Positions 1 to 9,090 of a stretch of 64,000 nt of DNA are shown piece by piece; the first letter of the stretch is position 1, and each line of letters starts with the position of its first letter. The DNA is taken from positions 12,928 to 76,927 of the forward strand of contig CALLKK010000002.1 in NCBI GenBank assembly GCA_938008435.1. The letters run 5' to 3'. The notes beneath the pieces are model-generated. The model was not told the origin of the DNA and did no database searches. It worked only from the letters and a program-made list of their open reading frames with translations. A program made the position numbers and the translations under genes. Source of the stretch: an uncultured Steroidobacter sp. Its GTDB lineage: Bacteria > Pseudomonadota > Gammaproteobacteria > Steroidobacterales > Steroidobacteraceae.

Positions 1-313
1 GACTTGCCTGTCGAGCAGCCGATGCATGTGGCTCGCGCCCGGCAGCTCCCGGGCACCCCTATTGGTGAATGAGTGGAATGCCCGATCCTAGGCCTGCACC
101 CTTTGGCAGGCGCGTGACGCACGTCCCAGTTCCCGCCGATCGACCGGAAAAATAGTGAGCTGCGTCTTGTAGTTATGTCTAGTTGTTCGAAAGGGCAAGC
201 GGCACTGCAGCTAAGACGGCGCCGCGCAAAGGAATGCATTGACCTGGAACACTGTTGTCCAGGTTCATCAATAGGTTATAGCCAATTCCTCAGAAAGCGT
301 TCGGCGGCCGGTC
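1..313. other. Region downstream of typA, no gene seen
   Basis: No convincing coding frame was found; short open frames here have no protein-like composition. It holds an inverted repeat at 242-264 (ACCTGGA and TCCAGGT around a 9-base loop). On the minus strand this lies about 50 bases after the typA stop codon. There is no U-tract, so it is at best a weak or factor-assisted terminator. The left edge of the window cuts the context. Confidence 0.4.
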
Positions 314-2143
314 CTACTCGTCCGCTTCTTCGGTGCGCCCAGCCCGCCGGCGTTCGTGCTCCTTGAGCAGCCGCTTACGCAAGCGAATCTGCCCCGGCGT
401 CACTTCGACGAGCTCGTCATCGGCAATGAACTCCATCGCCTGCTCGAGCGTGAAGCGGATCGGCGGAGTCAGGATGATGTTTTCATCGCGGCCGGCGGCG
501 CGGATGTTCGTGAGCTTCTTCGCCTTGAGCGGATTGACGACGAGATCGTTGTCGCGGCTGTGAATGCCGATGATCTGGCCTTCGTAGACATCGTCGCCAG
601 GCGCCACCATCAACCGCCCGCGCTCCTGCAGGTTGAACAGCGCATAGGCGAGCGCCTTGCCCTGCCCGTTCGAGATCAATACGCCGTTCTGACGCTGGCC
701 GATCTCCCGGTCGAGCACCGGACCGAAGTGATCGAAGATGTGATGCATGATGCCGGTGCCCGACGTCAGCGTGCGAAAGAGCGTCTGAAAACCGATGAGC
801 CCGCGCGAGGGAATGATGTAATCGAGGCGCACGCGCCCCTTGCCGTCGGGCTGCATGCCTGTGAGCTGGCCGCCGCGCTCGCCGAGCGCCTGCATGACGG
901 CGCCCTGCGAGCTTTCGTCCAGATCGATCGTGAGCGTCTCGTAGGGCTCGCATTGCTGCCCGTCGATTTCCTTGACGACCACGCGCGGCCGCGACACGGC
1001 GAGCTCGTAGCCCTCACGACGCATGTTCTCGAGCAGCACGCCGAGATGCAGCTCGCCGCGCCCGTAGACTCGGAACTTGTCCGGATCGTCCGTCTCTTCC
1101 ACGCGCAGCGCGACGTTGTGCATCGCTTCGCGCAACAGGCGCTCGCGAATCTGCCGGCTCGTGACGAACTTGCCTTCGCGCCCGCAGAACGGCGAGGTGT
1201 TCACCTCGAACGTCATGCTGATGGTCGGCTCGTCGACGACGAGCGCCGGCAAGGGTTCAGGATGCGCCGGATCGCAGACCGTATCGGAGATTTGCGGCCG
1301 CTCGATTCCCGCGAATGCGACGATGTCGCCGGCGCTCGCCTCTTCCACCTCGATGCGCTCGAGACCGAGGAAGCCGAGCACTTGAATGATGCGTTCCTGG
1401 CGCACGTTGCCGTCGCGATCGACGACTGCAACGGGGCTATTGCGGCGCAGCTTGCCGCGCTTGATGCGGCCGATGCCGATCGCGCCGACATAGCTCGAAT
1501 AGTCGAGCTGGCTGACCTGCAGCTGCAGCGGCCCGTCCACATCCACGTCCGGCGGCGGGCAATGCGCAACGATCGCCTCGAAGAGTGGTGTCATGTCGTT
1601 GGCGAGCTGCTTCGGATCGAGACCCGCAAAGCCGCGTAGCGCCGATGCGTAGACAACCGGAAAGTCGAGCTGTTCTTCGGTCGCGCCCAACTTGTCGAAC
1701 AGGTCGAACGTCTGATCGAGCACCCAGTTCGGCCGCGCCTCATCGCGGTCGATCTTGTTGATGACGACGATCGGCCGCAGCCCATGCGCGAACGCCTTCT
1801 GCGTCACGAAGCGTGTTTGAGGCATCGGCCCGTCCACGGCATCGACGAGCAGCAGGACCGAGTCGACCATCGACAGCACCCGTTCGACCTCGCCGCCGAA
1901 ATCCGCGTGGCCCGGCGTGTCGACGATGTTGATGCGGTAGTCGCGCCAGCGGATCGCCGTGTTCTTCGCGAGGATCGTGATGCCGCGCTCGCGTTCGAGC
2001 GCATTGGAGTCCATCACGCGCTCCGGCGCAGCCTTGCGCGCATCCAGCGTGCCCGACTGCCTGAGGAGCTGGTCTACGAGGGTCGTCTTGCCATGATCGA
2101 CATGCGCGATGATGGCGATGTTGCGTAGGTTGGAGGTCGACAC
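314..2143 (-). CDS. typA: Ribosome-associated translational GTPase TypA/BipA
   Basis: GTPase of the TypA/BipA family, which binds ribosomes and supports assembly and stress or cold adaptation. The 609 residues match the usual family length. The G1 loop AHVDHGKTT lies at residues 13-21, followed by switch RGITI, G3 DTPGHADF and G4 NKID. EF-G-like domains and the TypA C-terminal domain follow (motifs RGELHLGVLLENM and SRGLIGFQT). The start codon is GTG, placed so that the protein begins MSTSNLRNIAIIAHVDHGKT, which matches the family N-terminus. No clear Shine-Dalgarno sequence is visible. It is transcribed alone, with a 76-bp gap to the next upstream gene. Long frames antisense to it are GC-codon shadows. 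Confidence 0.97.
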   Translation of the reverse strand: MSTSNLRNIAIIAHVDHGKTTLVDQLLRQSGTLDARKAAPERVMDSNALERERGITILAKNTAIRWRDYRINIVDTPGHADFGGEVERVLSMVDSVLLLVDAVDGPMPQTRFVTQKAFAHGLRPIVVINKIDRDEARPNWVLDQTFDLFDKLGATEEQLDFPVVYASALRGFAGLDPKQLANDMTPLFEAIVAHCPPPDVDVDGPLQLQVSQLDYSSYVGAIGIGRIKRGKLRRNSPVAVVDRDGNVRQERIIQVLGFLGLERIEVEEASAGDIVAFAGIERPQISDTVCDPAHPEPLPALVVDEPTISMTFEVNTSPFCGREGKFVTSRQIRERLLREAMHNVALRVEETDDPDKFRVYGRGELHLGVLLENMRREGYELAVSRPRVVVKEIDGQQCEPYETLTIDLDESSQGAVMQALGERGGQLTGMQPDGKGRVRLDYIIPSRGLIGFQTLFRTLTSGTGIMHHIFDHFGPVLDREIGQRQNGVLISNGQGKALAYALFNLQERGRLMVAPGDDVYEGQIIGIHSRDNDLVVNPLKAKKLTNIRAAGRDENIILTPPIRFTLEQAMEFIADDELVEVTPGQIRLRKRLLKEHERRRAGRTEEADE

Positions 2144-2219
2144 GGGCGCAGCGTTGCAGGAAAAGGGCCGCGCATTGTAGAGAGTGGAGCGCCCCGGCGA
2201 AACCGCGAATTTGCTTCTT

Positions 2220-2804
2220 TTACTCCTCCGTGGTCTCCACCGCCTTCATCGACTCGACGGCTTGGCCCTCGCTGTCCTTCGTCGGCTCCGGCTTACGCTG
2301 CGCCGCCGCGGACGTACCGGCCACGAAGGGAATGGTGAACGTGCGCCCGACCGAGGCCCCGCTCAGCTGGGTCGTGACCGCCACGGTGATGTAGTACACC
2401 CCCGCCTGATCCGGCAGCAACGTGACCTTGTGCTGATACACCTGACCGGCCTGCACATTGTCGAAATGGGGCTTCAGATTCCCGGCGACTGTCACTCCGT
2501 CCATGCCCGTGATGGTGGCATCGAGCGCGTCCACGCCAGCACGCGGCACGAATGCGATTTCGAGCTCCGTCGGCACGCCGACCTCGGGCTTGTGCGCAAA
2601 CTCGTAGCGCAACTCGACCGCGGCACCGGGTTTCCCGTCGCCCACGGCACGGGCCATCTTGGCAGTGGGATCCTCAGGCGCCTTCTCCCGTGGGGCCGCC
2701 GATTGCGTCGTCGACGCCAGCTGCGCTTCGGGCTCTTCAGTGCCGCAAGCCGCGGCCAAGAGCGCCACGCAGGCAACCGAGACGATCTGAGCTAACCGAT
2801 GCAT
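2220..2804 (-). CDS. Putative small lipoprotein, function unknown
   Basis: A 194-residue protein with a lipoprotein signal: a short basic N-terminus, a hydrophobic core and lipobox LAAAC with the lipidated Cys at residue 20. The mature part starts with a Glu/Ala/Ser-rich linker, then a soluble, probably beta-rich domain (motifs QVYQHKVTLLPDQAGVYYI, GRTFTIPFVAG) resembling a single Ig-like or soluble adhesin-type fold. No catalytic motif was recognised. The ATG at 2804 was chosen over an upstream in-frame ATG (2861) because it gives a proper signal peptide and has an AGAGG ribosome-binding site about 8 bases upstream. It follows the metalloprotease-like lipoprotein gene by 26 bp on the same strand, so the two are probably co-transcribed. 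Confidence 0.7.
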   Translation of the reverse strand: MHRLAQIVSVACVALLAAACGTEEPEAQLASTTQSAAPREKAPEDPTAKMARAVGDGKPGAAVELRYEFAHKPEVGVPTELEIAFVPRAGVDALDATITGMDGVTVAGNLKPHFDNVQAGQVYQHKVTLLPDQAGVYYITVAVTTQLSGASVGRTFTIPFVAGTSAAAQRKPEPTKDSEGQAVESMKAVETTEE

Positions 2805-2830
2805 CGCATACCTCTGTCGATTCAAGCCGA

Positions 2831-4528
2831 TCAATTCCCCACGATGGAGAGGGTCATGCACCGCGGTGTCGACGGCGCGTTCCTCAGGTCGAAATCGTAC
2901 ACCTCTACGATATGAAGACCCGCGTCGAGCTGGATCTGCGGCAGCACTTCGCTCCCGCGGTCGTCCGACAGACCCGCCGCCACGATCGCGCCACGACGAT
3001 AAACGAAGATATCGGGATTCGTCGCGGCCGTGGTGCCGACGCCGTTCGTCGCGCCGTCGGCTCGCACGGTCACTAGGCGCGCGCGGTCGTTGACGAAACG
3101 GAAGAACTTGCGATTACCCAGCTTGTTGTTGTCGCGCGCTCCGAACCGACCGCTCACGCAGACAAGATGCGGCGCACCTTCGATCGCATCGATATATAGG
3201 GGCAGCGTCGTCGCATCGCCGCCGTCGTTGCGCTCGCCCGAGCCGAATGCATCCGCGAGCGCAATGTTCTCCCCGGCGAGCAGCGCGGAAAGCGCCGAGG
3301 CTGAGATCGTCGCTTCGCTGCGCAGCCCTTGCACGAAGCTGAAAATGCTCGTCAACGCATCGGTCGTGCGCTGAAAGCCGGTCATCGTCCGATAGATCGG
3401 CGCGAAACCGAGCGCGATCGTATCGTGCGGCTCCGTCGTCGAATCGTCGTAGAGATCCCAGAGGATTTCGGCGATGGAAGCCTCGGAATACCAACCCTCG
3501 TTGGTCTGATTGTCCGCTTCGAGATCGACTCTGAAGTCATCGCTGACGCCGCCTTGCGAATCGCGATAGAGCGGATCTTCGAGCGTCATTGCTGCGAAGG
3601 CGCTGCCCCAGCCTTCGCTGAACGCGAGCCGAAAATCCAGTCGCTCGGTGCCATCGTGCCCGCCGCCGATCGAATCCGAGCGCGAGAAGTGATCCTCGAA
3701 GTAATGGCCGAGCTCGTGCGCGATTACGTGCTGGTCGAACTCGTCCGTATCGCCTGCGCCGCCTTGGAAGTCTCCGAGAATGTAGATTCCTGCCGGCAGC
3801 GGAGCCGGCGTCGGACACTCATCGCGATCGCCTTCGTATTGATAGAACGTCGTGCCGATGTCGCCCGTATCGGGGCAGAAAACCCCCACCGTCGGCCGGT
3901 TCTGCGGACTCCAGAACAGATCGAGATCGGCAAACGTGGCATTGGGATCGACGCTCAAGATGAGCTCTTTCGCCTGGTAAACCGTATCGAGAATGGCAAA
4001 CGGCGCTGCAGCGCGCGTTCCGGTGTAGCTCGACGTGCCCCACCCCGTCGGCGCGTGCAAGTTGCGCGTCACATCGGACGTGCCGGTGTCGAAGGGACTG
4101 CCGTCGAGTGCGTACAGCGCATCGCCGTTCGTATTGTTCAACACGCGGAAGTGCCACCTCGGCGCGCTGCCGGTCTTGCGCATCTGCGCTTTGGCGCGCA
4201 CGAACACATTGCGATTGGCGGGCACGTTCACGCTGTACTCGCCATTCTCATCCGTGGTCGTCGCAGCAATCACCGCGTTGGAGCGAGCATCGAGCACTTC
4301 CACCACGACTTCACGCGCCGGCGTGACCACCGGGTTTGCCAGATCGAGCCCGACGCCCGCGCTCTTGAACAGCGGACGGTCGAACGTGATCCGCCCCGAA
4401 AGAGTGATTTGTTCCGACGGTGCATCGCCGCCGCCGTCACTGCTGCTGCCGCCGCCGCACGCAGCCAAGACGACGAGCGCAACAATTGCGAACCATCCAT
4501 GCCTTGCGACTTGCCAGCTCCAGTTCAT
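2831..4528 (-). CDS. Lipoprotein with HExxH zinc-metalloprotease motif
   Basis: Predicted 565-residue envelope lipoprotein. The signal peptide ends in VLAAC (Cys 24), followed by a Gly/Ser/Asp linker. Residues about 42-115 resemble a carboxypeptidase-regulatory-like beta domain (ENGEYSVNVPANRNVFVRA). The motif HELGHYFEDHF begins at residue 271 and gives the HExxH signature. SEGWGSAFA follows about 30 residues later, and its Glu (about 305) is a good third zinc ligand, as in gluzincins. The C-terminus has a beta-rich segment similar to pre-peptidase domains (HIVEVYDF). The ATG at 4528 was chosen because an upstream GC-rich extension would bury the signal peptide. Substrate is unknown. It lies between srkA and the small lipoprotein on one strand. 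Confidence 0.75.
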   Translation of the reverse strand: MNWSWQVARHGWFAIVALVVLAACGGGSSSDGGGDAPSEQITLSGRITFDRPLFKSAGVGLDLANPVVTPAREVVVEVLDARSNAVIAATTTDENGEYSVNVPANRNVFVRAKAQMRKTGSAPRWHFRVLNNTNGDALYALDGSPFDTGTSDVTRNLHAPTGWGTSSYTGTRAAAPFAILDTVYQAKELILSVDPNATFADLDLFWSPQNRPTVGVFCPDTGDIGTTFYQYEGDRDECPTPAPLPAGIYILGDFQGGAGDTDEFDQHVIAHELGHYFEDHFSRSDSIGGGHDGTERLDFRLAFSEGWGSAFAAMTLEDPLYRDSQGGVSDDFRVDLEADNQTNEGWYSEASIAEILWDLYDDSTTEPHDTIALGFAPIYRTMTGFQRTTDALTSIFSFVQGLRSEATISASALSALLAGENIALADAFGSGERNDGGDATTLPLYIDAIEGAPHLVCVSGRFGARDNNKLGNRKFFRFVNDRARLVTVRADGATNGVGTTAATNPDIFVYRRGAIVAAGLSDDRGSEVLPQIQLDAGLHIVEVYDFDLRNAPSTPRCMTLSIVGN

Positions 4529-4623
4529 GTGCGCGATCTGTCGACACTGCGAAAGATCGTGGACGCTACCACATGCGAATCGCTGTCGAAATCGCCGCGC
4601 GCGTGCAATGGTCGCGCGTTTGC

Positions 4624-5604
4624 TCATAGCGGCAGCGGTCCTTCCTCGATGGCCGAGATCTGCTCGCGCAACGCAAGGATCTGGTTTTCCCAGTAGCGCG
4701 GCTCGGTAACCCAGGGAAACGCCGCCGGAAAGGCCGGATCGCTCCAGCGGCGCGCGAGCCAGGCCGAGTAATGAATCATGCGCAAGGTGCGCAAACTCTC
4801 GATCAGGATGAGCTCGCGCGGGTCGAAGTCCATGAACTGCCCGTAGCCCTCGAGCAGCTGCGCGAGTTGCTCGCTCATCTCGCTACGGTTGCCGGACAGC
4901 AGCATCCAGAGATCCTGCACCGCAGGTCCCATGATGCAATCGTCGAGATCGACGAAATGCGGCCCTGCATCCGTCCAGAGCACGTTGCCGCGATGGCAGT
5001 CGCCGTGCAGGCGAAGCTCCGCGAAGCCCGCCGCCGCTTCGAACGCGTCCCGGATCAGCTGCAGCAGATGCTCCGTGATGGAGGCATATGCCTGCTCCAA
5101 GTGGGCCGGGATCCAGCCTTCGTCGAGCAGATAGCGGCGCGCGGTCTCGCCGAGCTGCTCGACATCCAGACGACCGCGGTGACGGAACCGCTGGCGCCGG
5201 CCGACGGCATGGATGCGGCCCAGGAAACGCCCCATCCATTCCCGTTCCGTCTGCGTGCCGAGCTCGGGCCACCGTCCCCCACGCCGCTCGAATGCGGCAA
5301 AGCGAAAGCCCTCGTGCCGAAACAGCGTTTGCCCTTCGTGGACGATCGGCGGCACGACGGGAATCTCTTCGGCCGCCAGCTCGAGCGCAAACTGGTGCTC
5401 TTCCAGGATCGCCTCGTCGGTCCAGCGCTCGGGGCGGTAGAACTTCACGACGATGGGCTGCGACTCCTCGATGCCCACCTGATAGACGCGGTTCTCGTAG
5501 CTGTTGAGCGCCAAAATGCGCCCGTCCGAGATCCTGCCCAGCGACTCGACGGCCGCAATGATCAAGTCGGGAGTGAGTCGATCGTAGGGATGAGGATTCG
5601 CCAT
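4624..5604 (-). CDS. srkA: Stress response kinase A (SrkA/YihE/RdoA)
   Basis: Cytosolic Ser/Thr kinase of the SrkA/YihE family, with an APH-type kinase fold; in enterobacteria it protects stressed cells from programmed death and is part of the Cpx regulon. The 326 residues are close to the 328 of the E. coli protein. The N-terminus (ENRVYQVG, VVKFYRPERWTDEAILEEH) is characteristic. The catalytic loop LHGDCHRGN and metal-binding motif FVDLDDCIMGPAVQDLWML are intact. It is divergently placed from galE with 164 bp between start codons. It leads a probable three-gene minus-strand run with the two lipoproteins; the gap to the next start codon is 95 bp. Confidence 0.93.
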   Translation of the reverse strand: MANPHPYDRLTPDLIIAAVESLGRISDGRILALNSYENRVYQVGIEESQPIVVKFYRPERWTDEAILEEHQFALELAAEEIPVVPPIVHEGQTLFRHEGFRFAAFERRGGRWPELGTQTEREWMGRFLGRIHAVGRRQRFRHRGRLDVEQLGETARRYLLDEGWIPAHLEQAYASITEHLLQLIRDAFEAAAGFAELRLHGDCHRGNVLWTDAGPHFVDLDDCIMGPAVQDLWMLLSGNRSEMSEQLAQLLEGYGQFMDFDPRELILIESLRTLRMIHYSAWLARRWSDPAFPAAFPWVTEPRYWENQILALREQISAIEEGPLPL

Positions 5605-5768
5605 CGGGAGCAGGAACGCTTAACCTTGAGGACGTACGTGCGTGGCCGGGCCGCCGTCGACAAGACAATGTTACTGGCAGACCCCTCGTCCGGCATGCAG
5701 ATTCTCTCCACGGGCGAGCGCATCCACGCTAATCTTTTCTTTTTGGACCTTTACGCCACGGGCTTTGC

Positions 5769-6764
5769 ATGACCATCCTCGTTACCGGCGGCGCCGGCTA
5801 TATCGGCAGCCATGTGGTTCGCCAGCTGCGCGAGCGCAATGAAAAAGTAGTCGTCCTCGACAATCTCTCGACCGGCTTTCGCTCGGCGGTGCTCGATGCT
5901 CCCCTCGTCGTGGGCGACACCGGCGATCGGGAGCTCGTCAGCCGGCTGCTGCGCGAGTACGACGTCGAGACCGTCATGCATTTCGCGGCGCACACCATCG
6001 TGCCCGAGTCGGTGACGAATCCGCTCAAGTACTACGGCAACAACACCTGCTCGACCCGCAGCCTCCTGCAGTGCTGCCAGGAAGCGGGCACGAAATACTT
6101 CGTCTTCTCGTCGACGGCGGCTGTCTACGGCATCCCGCCGGGCGGCTTGGCGGCCGAGGACAGCCCGACGGCACCGATCAATCCTTACGGCATGTCGAAG
6201 CTGATGAGCGAATGGATGCTGCGGGATCTGGCGGCTGCCAGCTCGTTGCGCTACGTCGTGCTGCGCTATTTCAACGTCGCCGGCAGCGATCCGGGCGGAC
6301 GGATCGGCCAGTCGACCCTCAACGCCACGCTGCTGACGAAGGTGGCCTGCGAGGTCGCGGTCGGCAAGCGCGAATGCCTGTACGTGTTCGGCACCGACTA
6401 TGACACGCCGGACGGCACGGGCGTGCGCGACTATATTCATGTCGAGGACCTTGCTGACGCGCACGTCAAAGCGCTGGATTACCTGCGCCGCGGCGGTGCG
6501 TCGACCACCCTCAACTGCGGCTACGGCCACGGCTACAGCGTCCGCGAAGTCATCGCCACCGTGAACCGCGTCAACGGCCGCCCGATCAAGACCGAGGACA
6601 AGCCACGGCGGCCCGGCGATCCGCCCACCCTCGTGGCCAAGGCCGATCGCATCCGCAGCACGCTGGGTTGGTCGCCCAGATTCGATGACCTCGAGACGAT
6701 CGTGCGCACGCAGCTCGCTTGGGAGCAGCGTCTGCTCGCAGAGCCGCAGCTGCAGAAGAACTGA
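5769..6764 (+). CDS. galE: UDP-glucose 4-epimerase
   Basis: Extended short-chain dehydrogenase/reductase that interconverts UDP-glucose and UDP-galactose (or the GlcNAc forms) with bound NAD. The 331 residues are normal for GalE. The N-terminal NAD motif TGGAGYIGSH is intact. The Ser/Thr site lies in FSSTAAVYG and the catalytic YxxxK in YGMSK, followed by RYFNVAGSDP and GVRDYIHVEDLADAHV, which are typical of GalE. It probably feeds hexose donors to the surface glycans encoded in the rest of the window. It is separated from glrK by 184 bp and may be its own transcription unit. Confidence 0.95.
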   Translation: MTILVTGGAGYIGSHVVRQLRERNEKVVVLDNLSTGFRSAVLDAPLVVGDTGDRELVSRLLREYDVETVMHFAAHTIVPESVTNPLKYYGNNTCSTRSLLQCCQEAGTKYFVFSSTAAVYGIPPGGLAAEDSPTAPINPYGMSKLMSEWMLRDLAAASSLRYVVLRYFNVAGSDPGGRIGQSTLNATLLTKVACEVAVGKRECLYVFGTDYDTPDGTGVRDYIHVEDLADAHVKALDYLRRGGASTTLNCGYGHGYSVREVIATVNRVNGRPIKTEDKPRRPGDPPTLVAKADRIRSTLGWSPRFDDLETIVRTQLAWEQRLLAEPQLQKN

Positions 6765-6948
6765 TGAACCTACGTTCGACGCCGGAGACTGGAGGCGGAG
6801 CTAAAGTCAACGCACGCTGATCCCCCGAGCGAAGATTTCGCGTAGCCATGCCCCTCGTGATGTTCAATTCTTGTGCGATCGTTGGGGTCGGAGGCACCGA
6901 AGCGCAGATGTTCGCTTTAGCCCCGGAACTCCAGCCTGCGGCCTGAAC

Positions 6949-8403
6949 ATGCGGTGGCCACGCCCCAAATCGCTCAATAGTCTGCTGCTAACGGGCTTCG
7001 CGCTCGTCTCCGTGCCGCTGCTCCTTGCGGTCGTGATCGGCGCAACCAAAGTGCGCGACCTCGCCCGGCAAAGCGAAACCCTCGTCCGTACGGGCGTCGA
7101 GACGACGCACTACAGCCAACAGCTCTTCCAGCAGATCGCTCCGATGGAGCGCAGCGCCAAGCTGTTCCAGGTGCTGAACGACCCTGCGCTGCTGCAGGTT
7201 TATCGTGAAGGCCGCGAGCGTTTCCTGGTCACGCTCGAGAACATCGAGGCGGTGAGCGACGATCCGATCCGGCGCAAGCACCTGCAAGCGCTGCGCAGCG
7301 CCTTGCGCCGGGCCGACGCCGGCATCATGTCGAGCCGGCCGCAGGCGCCCGAAGCCGTGGCGAGTGCCGTCGAGGCATTCGACGCGATGTGGGCGGCCGC
7401 CTTCGAGCTCTCCGCTGCCACGAACGAACAGGTGGAGTCCGGCTTGTCGAGCTTGCAGAACGCCACGGCCGAAACACAGCGGTATCTGTTCTGGCAATCG
7501 GCGGCCGTGATCCTGCTCACCGCCCTGCTCGTGACGCTCTTTACGTTCGTGCTCTTGCGGCCGATCCGGCAGATCGATGCGGCCATCAACCTGCTCGGCA
7601 AGGGTACGTTCTCCAAGCCGATTGCGGTGCGCGGTCCGACCGACCTCGAGAACCTCGGCCGCCAGCTTGAATGGCTACGCGTGCGCCTGCTCGAGCTGGC
7701 TCAGGAACGCAACCGCTTCCTGCGCCACATGTCGCACGAGCTCAAGACGCCGCTCGCGAGCATCCGCGAAGGCACGGAGCTGCTGATGGATGGCGCCGTC
7801 GGCGAGCTCGACAGCGCCCAGCGAGAAGTCACCGCCATCCTGCGCGAGAACGGAATCAAGCTCCAGCAGCTCATCGAGAACCTGCTGTCCTTCAGCGCGT
7901 GGCAGGCCCGGCATTCCGGGCTCGAAATCAGCCAGTTCCGGCTGCGCCCGCTCATCAAGTCGACGCTCGAAACCCATCAACTCACGCTCCTCGCGCAGCG
8001 CGTGCACTTGGATCTCAAAGTCCAGGACATCGAGCTGCAGGCGGATCGTGCGAAATTGAAGCTCATTTTGGACAACCTGCTGTCCAATGCGCTCAAATAT
8101 AGTCCGCGCGGCGGGACCATCTACATTCACGCCCACACGGAGCAGGACATGTTGGTGCTGGATGTAGGCGATACCGGACCGGGCATCAGTAAAGAAGAAC
8201 GAGGCGCCATTTTCGAGGCCTTCTATTCGGGACGGGCGCCGACAGCGGGTCATCTGAAAGGAACAGGCATCGGCCTGTCCGTGGTCAACGAATTCGTGCA
8301 GGCGCACGGGGGAACCATCGAAATCGTGGACGGCGTGTTTCCGGGTGCACATTTCCGCATTCGCTTGCCGCTGGCGCCGCGTTCAGAGACGGAGCCGGCC
8401 TGA
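6949..8403 (+). CDS. glrK: Sensor histidine kinase GlrK (QseE-like)
   Basis: Inner-membrane sensor kinase. From ATG 6949 it has 484 residues: TM1 at about 10-32 (LLLTGFALVSVPLLLAVVIG), a periplasmic helical domain, TM2 at about 180-204, a HAMP linker, a HisKA domain with H263 in MSHELKTPLASIREG, and an HATPase_c domain (DNLLSNALKYSPRGG, GDTGPGIS, GTGIGLSVVNEFVQAHGG). The MSHELKTPLASIREGTELL box is typical of GlrK. A TTG at 6871 would add 26 residues with no membrane or domain character, so the ATG was preferred, though no strong ribosome-binding site is visible. The stop codon is immediately followed by the ATG of the next gene. In E. coli GlrK phosphorylates GlrR, which controls glmY and rpoE through sigma-54. 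Confidence 0.92.
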   Translation: MRWPRPKSLNSLLLTGFALVSVPLLLAVVIGATKVRDLARQSETLVRTGVETTHYSQQLFQQIAPMERSAKLFQVLNDPALLQVYREGRERFLVTLENIEAVSDDPIRRKHLQALRSALRRADAGIMSSRPQAPEAVASAVEAFDAMWAAAFELSAATNEQVESGLSSLQNATAETQRYLFWQSAAVILLTALLVTLFTFVLLRPIRQIDAAINLLGKGTFSKPIAVRGPTDLENLGRQLEWLRVRLLELAQERNRFLRHMSHELKTPLASIREGTELLMDGAVGELDSAQREVTAILRENGIKLQQLIENLLSFSAWQARHSGLEISQFRLRPLIKSTLETHQLTLLAQRVHLDLKVQDIELQADRAKLKLILDNLLSNALKYSPRGGTIYIHAHTEQDMLVLDVGDTGPGISKEERGAIFEAFYSGRAPTAGHLKGTGIGLSVVNEFVQAHGGTIEIVDGVFPGAHFRIRLPLAPRSETEPA

Positions 8404-9090
8404 ATGACCGTGCGCTCCTCCCAGCCGCTTTTCGCCGCCGGCTGGCGCCGGCTCGCCTGCCTCGCCGGCCTGCTGAGCCTGGCCGGATGCGACCTCGCGG
8501 ATCGTCTCGCGCGCCCCGATTCGTCGCCGGCCGTTGTGCAGACAACGGAAAGCCCGCTGCACCAATACCTCGAGCTCATGAACGCTTTGGCGAGCCCCGA
8601 TGCCGCTCGGCAAGCCGACGTCTTCTATGCAGTCGAGCAGGAGTACACGCGCGCGCCGACCACCGCGAGCACGCTGCGTTATGCAGTCGCACTCGTGACG
8701 CCAGCGCATCCGGCCGAGAACGCACCCGAAGGTAAACGACTGCTCGAAACGCTCCTGGCAACGCCGGAACGCATGACGCAGGAAGAACGCACGCTCGCGT
8801 CCGTTCTCTTGCACACGACAAACATTCGCTTGAAACTCGAAGCCGAAAATCGTCGGCTGCTGGCGACACTCGACGACCACAGCCGGTCGCAGGCAAACTC
8901 GGACAAGCGCGTGCAAGCGCAGCTAGAGGAGAACGCTCGATTACGGCGCGCTCTTGCCGAGGCCCAGCAGAAGCTGGATGCGATCAAAGAAATCGAGAGG
9001 TCCATCATTGAACGCAGTCCCACGCCCCCTGGCAATCGTGACTCCGCCGCCCTCCCAAGTGAAACGCAAGGCCCGGCTGCTGGTCGTTGA
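8404..9090 (+). CDS. Lipoprotein of the glr operon (GlrG/QseG-like)
   Basis: A 228-residue lipoprotein encoded between kinase and regulator, in the position of QseG/GlrG, the outer-membrane lipoprotein that activates GlrK in enterobacteria. The lipobox LSLAGC puts the lipidated Cys at residue 29. Residues about 138-200 form a strongly predicted coiled coil (heptads in LKLEAENRRLLATL and LEENARLRRALAEAQQKLD). Its ATG abuts the glrK stop codon, and its 3' end overlaps the start of glrR by 83 bp. Direct sequence similarity to QseG could not be tested; the call rests on position, lipobox and coiled coil. Confidence 0.75.
   Translation: MTVRSSQPLFAAGWRRLACLAGLLSLAGCDLADRLARPDSSPAVVQTTESPLHQYLELMNALASPDAARQADVFYAVEQEYTRAPTTASTLRYAVALVTPAHPAENAPEGKRLLETLLATPERMTQEERTLASVLLHTTNIRLKLEAENRRLLATLDDHSRSQANSDKRVQAQLEENARLRRALAEAQQKLDAIKEIERSIIERSPTPPGNRDSAALPSETQGPAAGR

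Noticed and set aside
242..264. Hairpin after typA as a classical terminator
   Set aside because: The stem is only 7 bp with a 9-base loop and there is no U-tract; kept only as a note in the region entry.
356..1639. Long open frame antisense to typA, and similar long antisense frames opposite the metalloprotease, legB/legC and the sugar transferase genes
   Set aside because: They mirror strongly supported genes on the other strand, have Arg/Ala/His-rich composition typical of GC-rich shadows, and lack domains or ribosome-binding sites.
5674..5690. CTGGCAG followed by TCGTC upstream of galE as a sigma-54 site
   Set aside because: Only the -24 half is convincing; the -12 half does not match.
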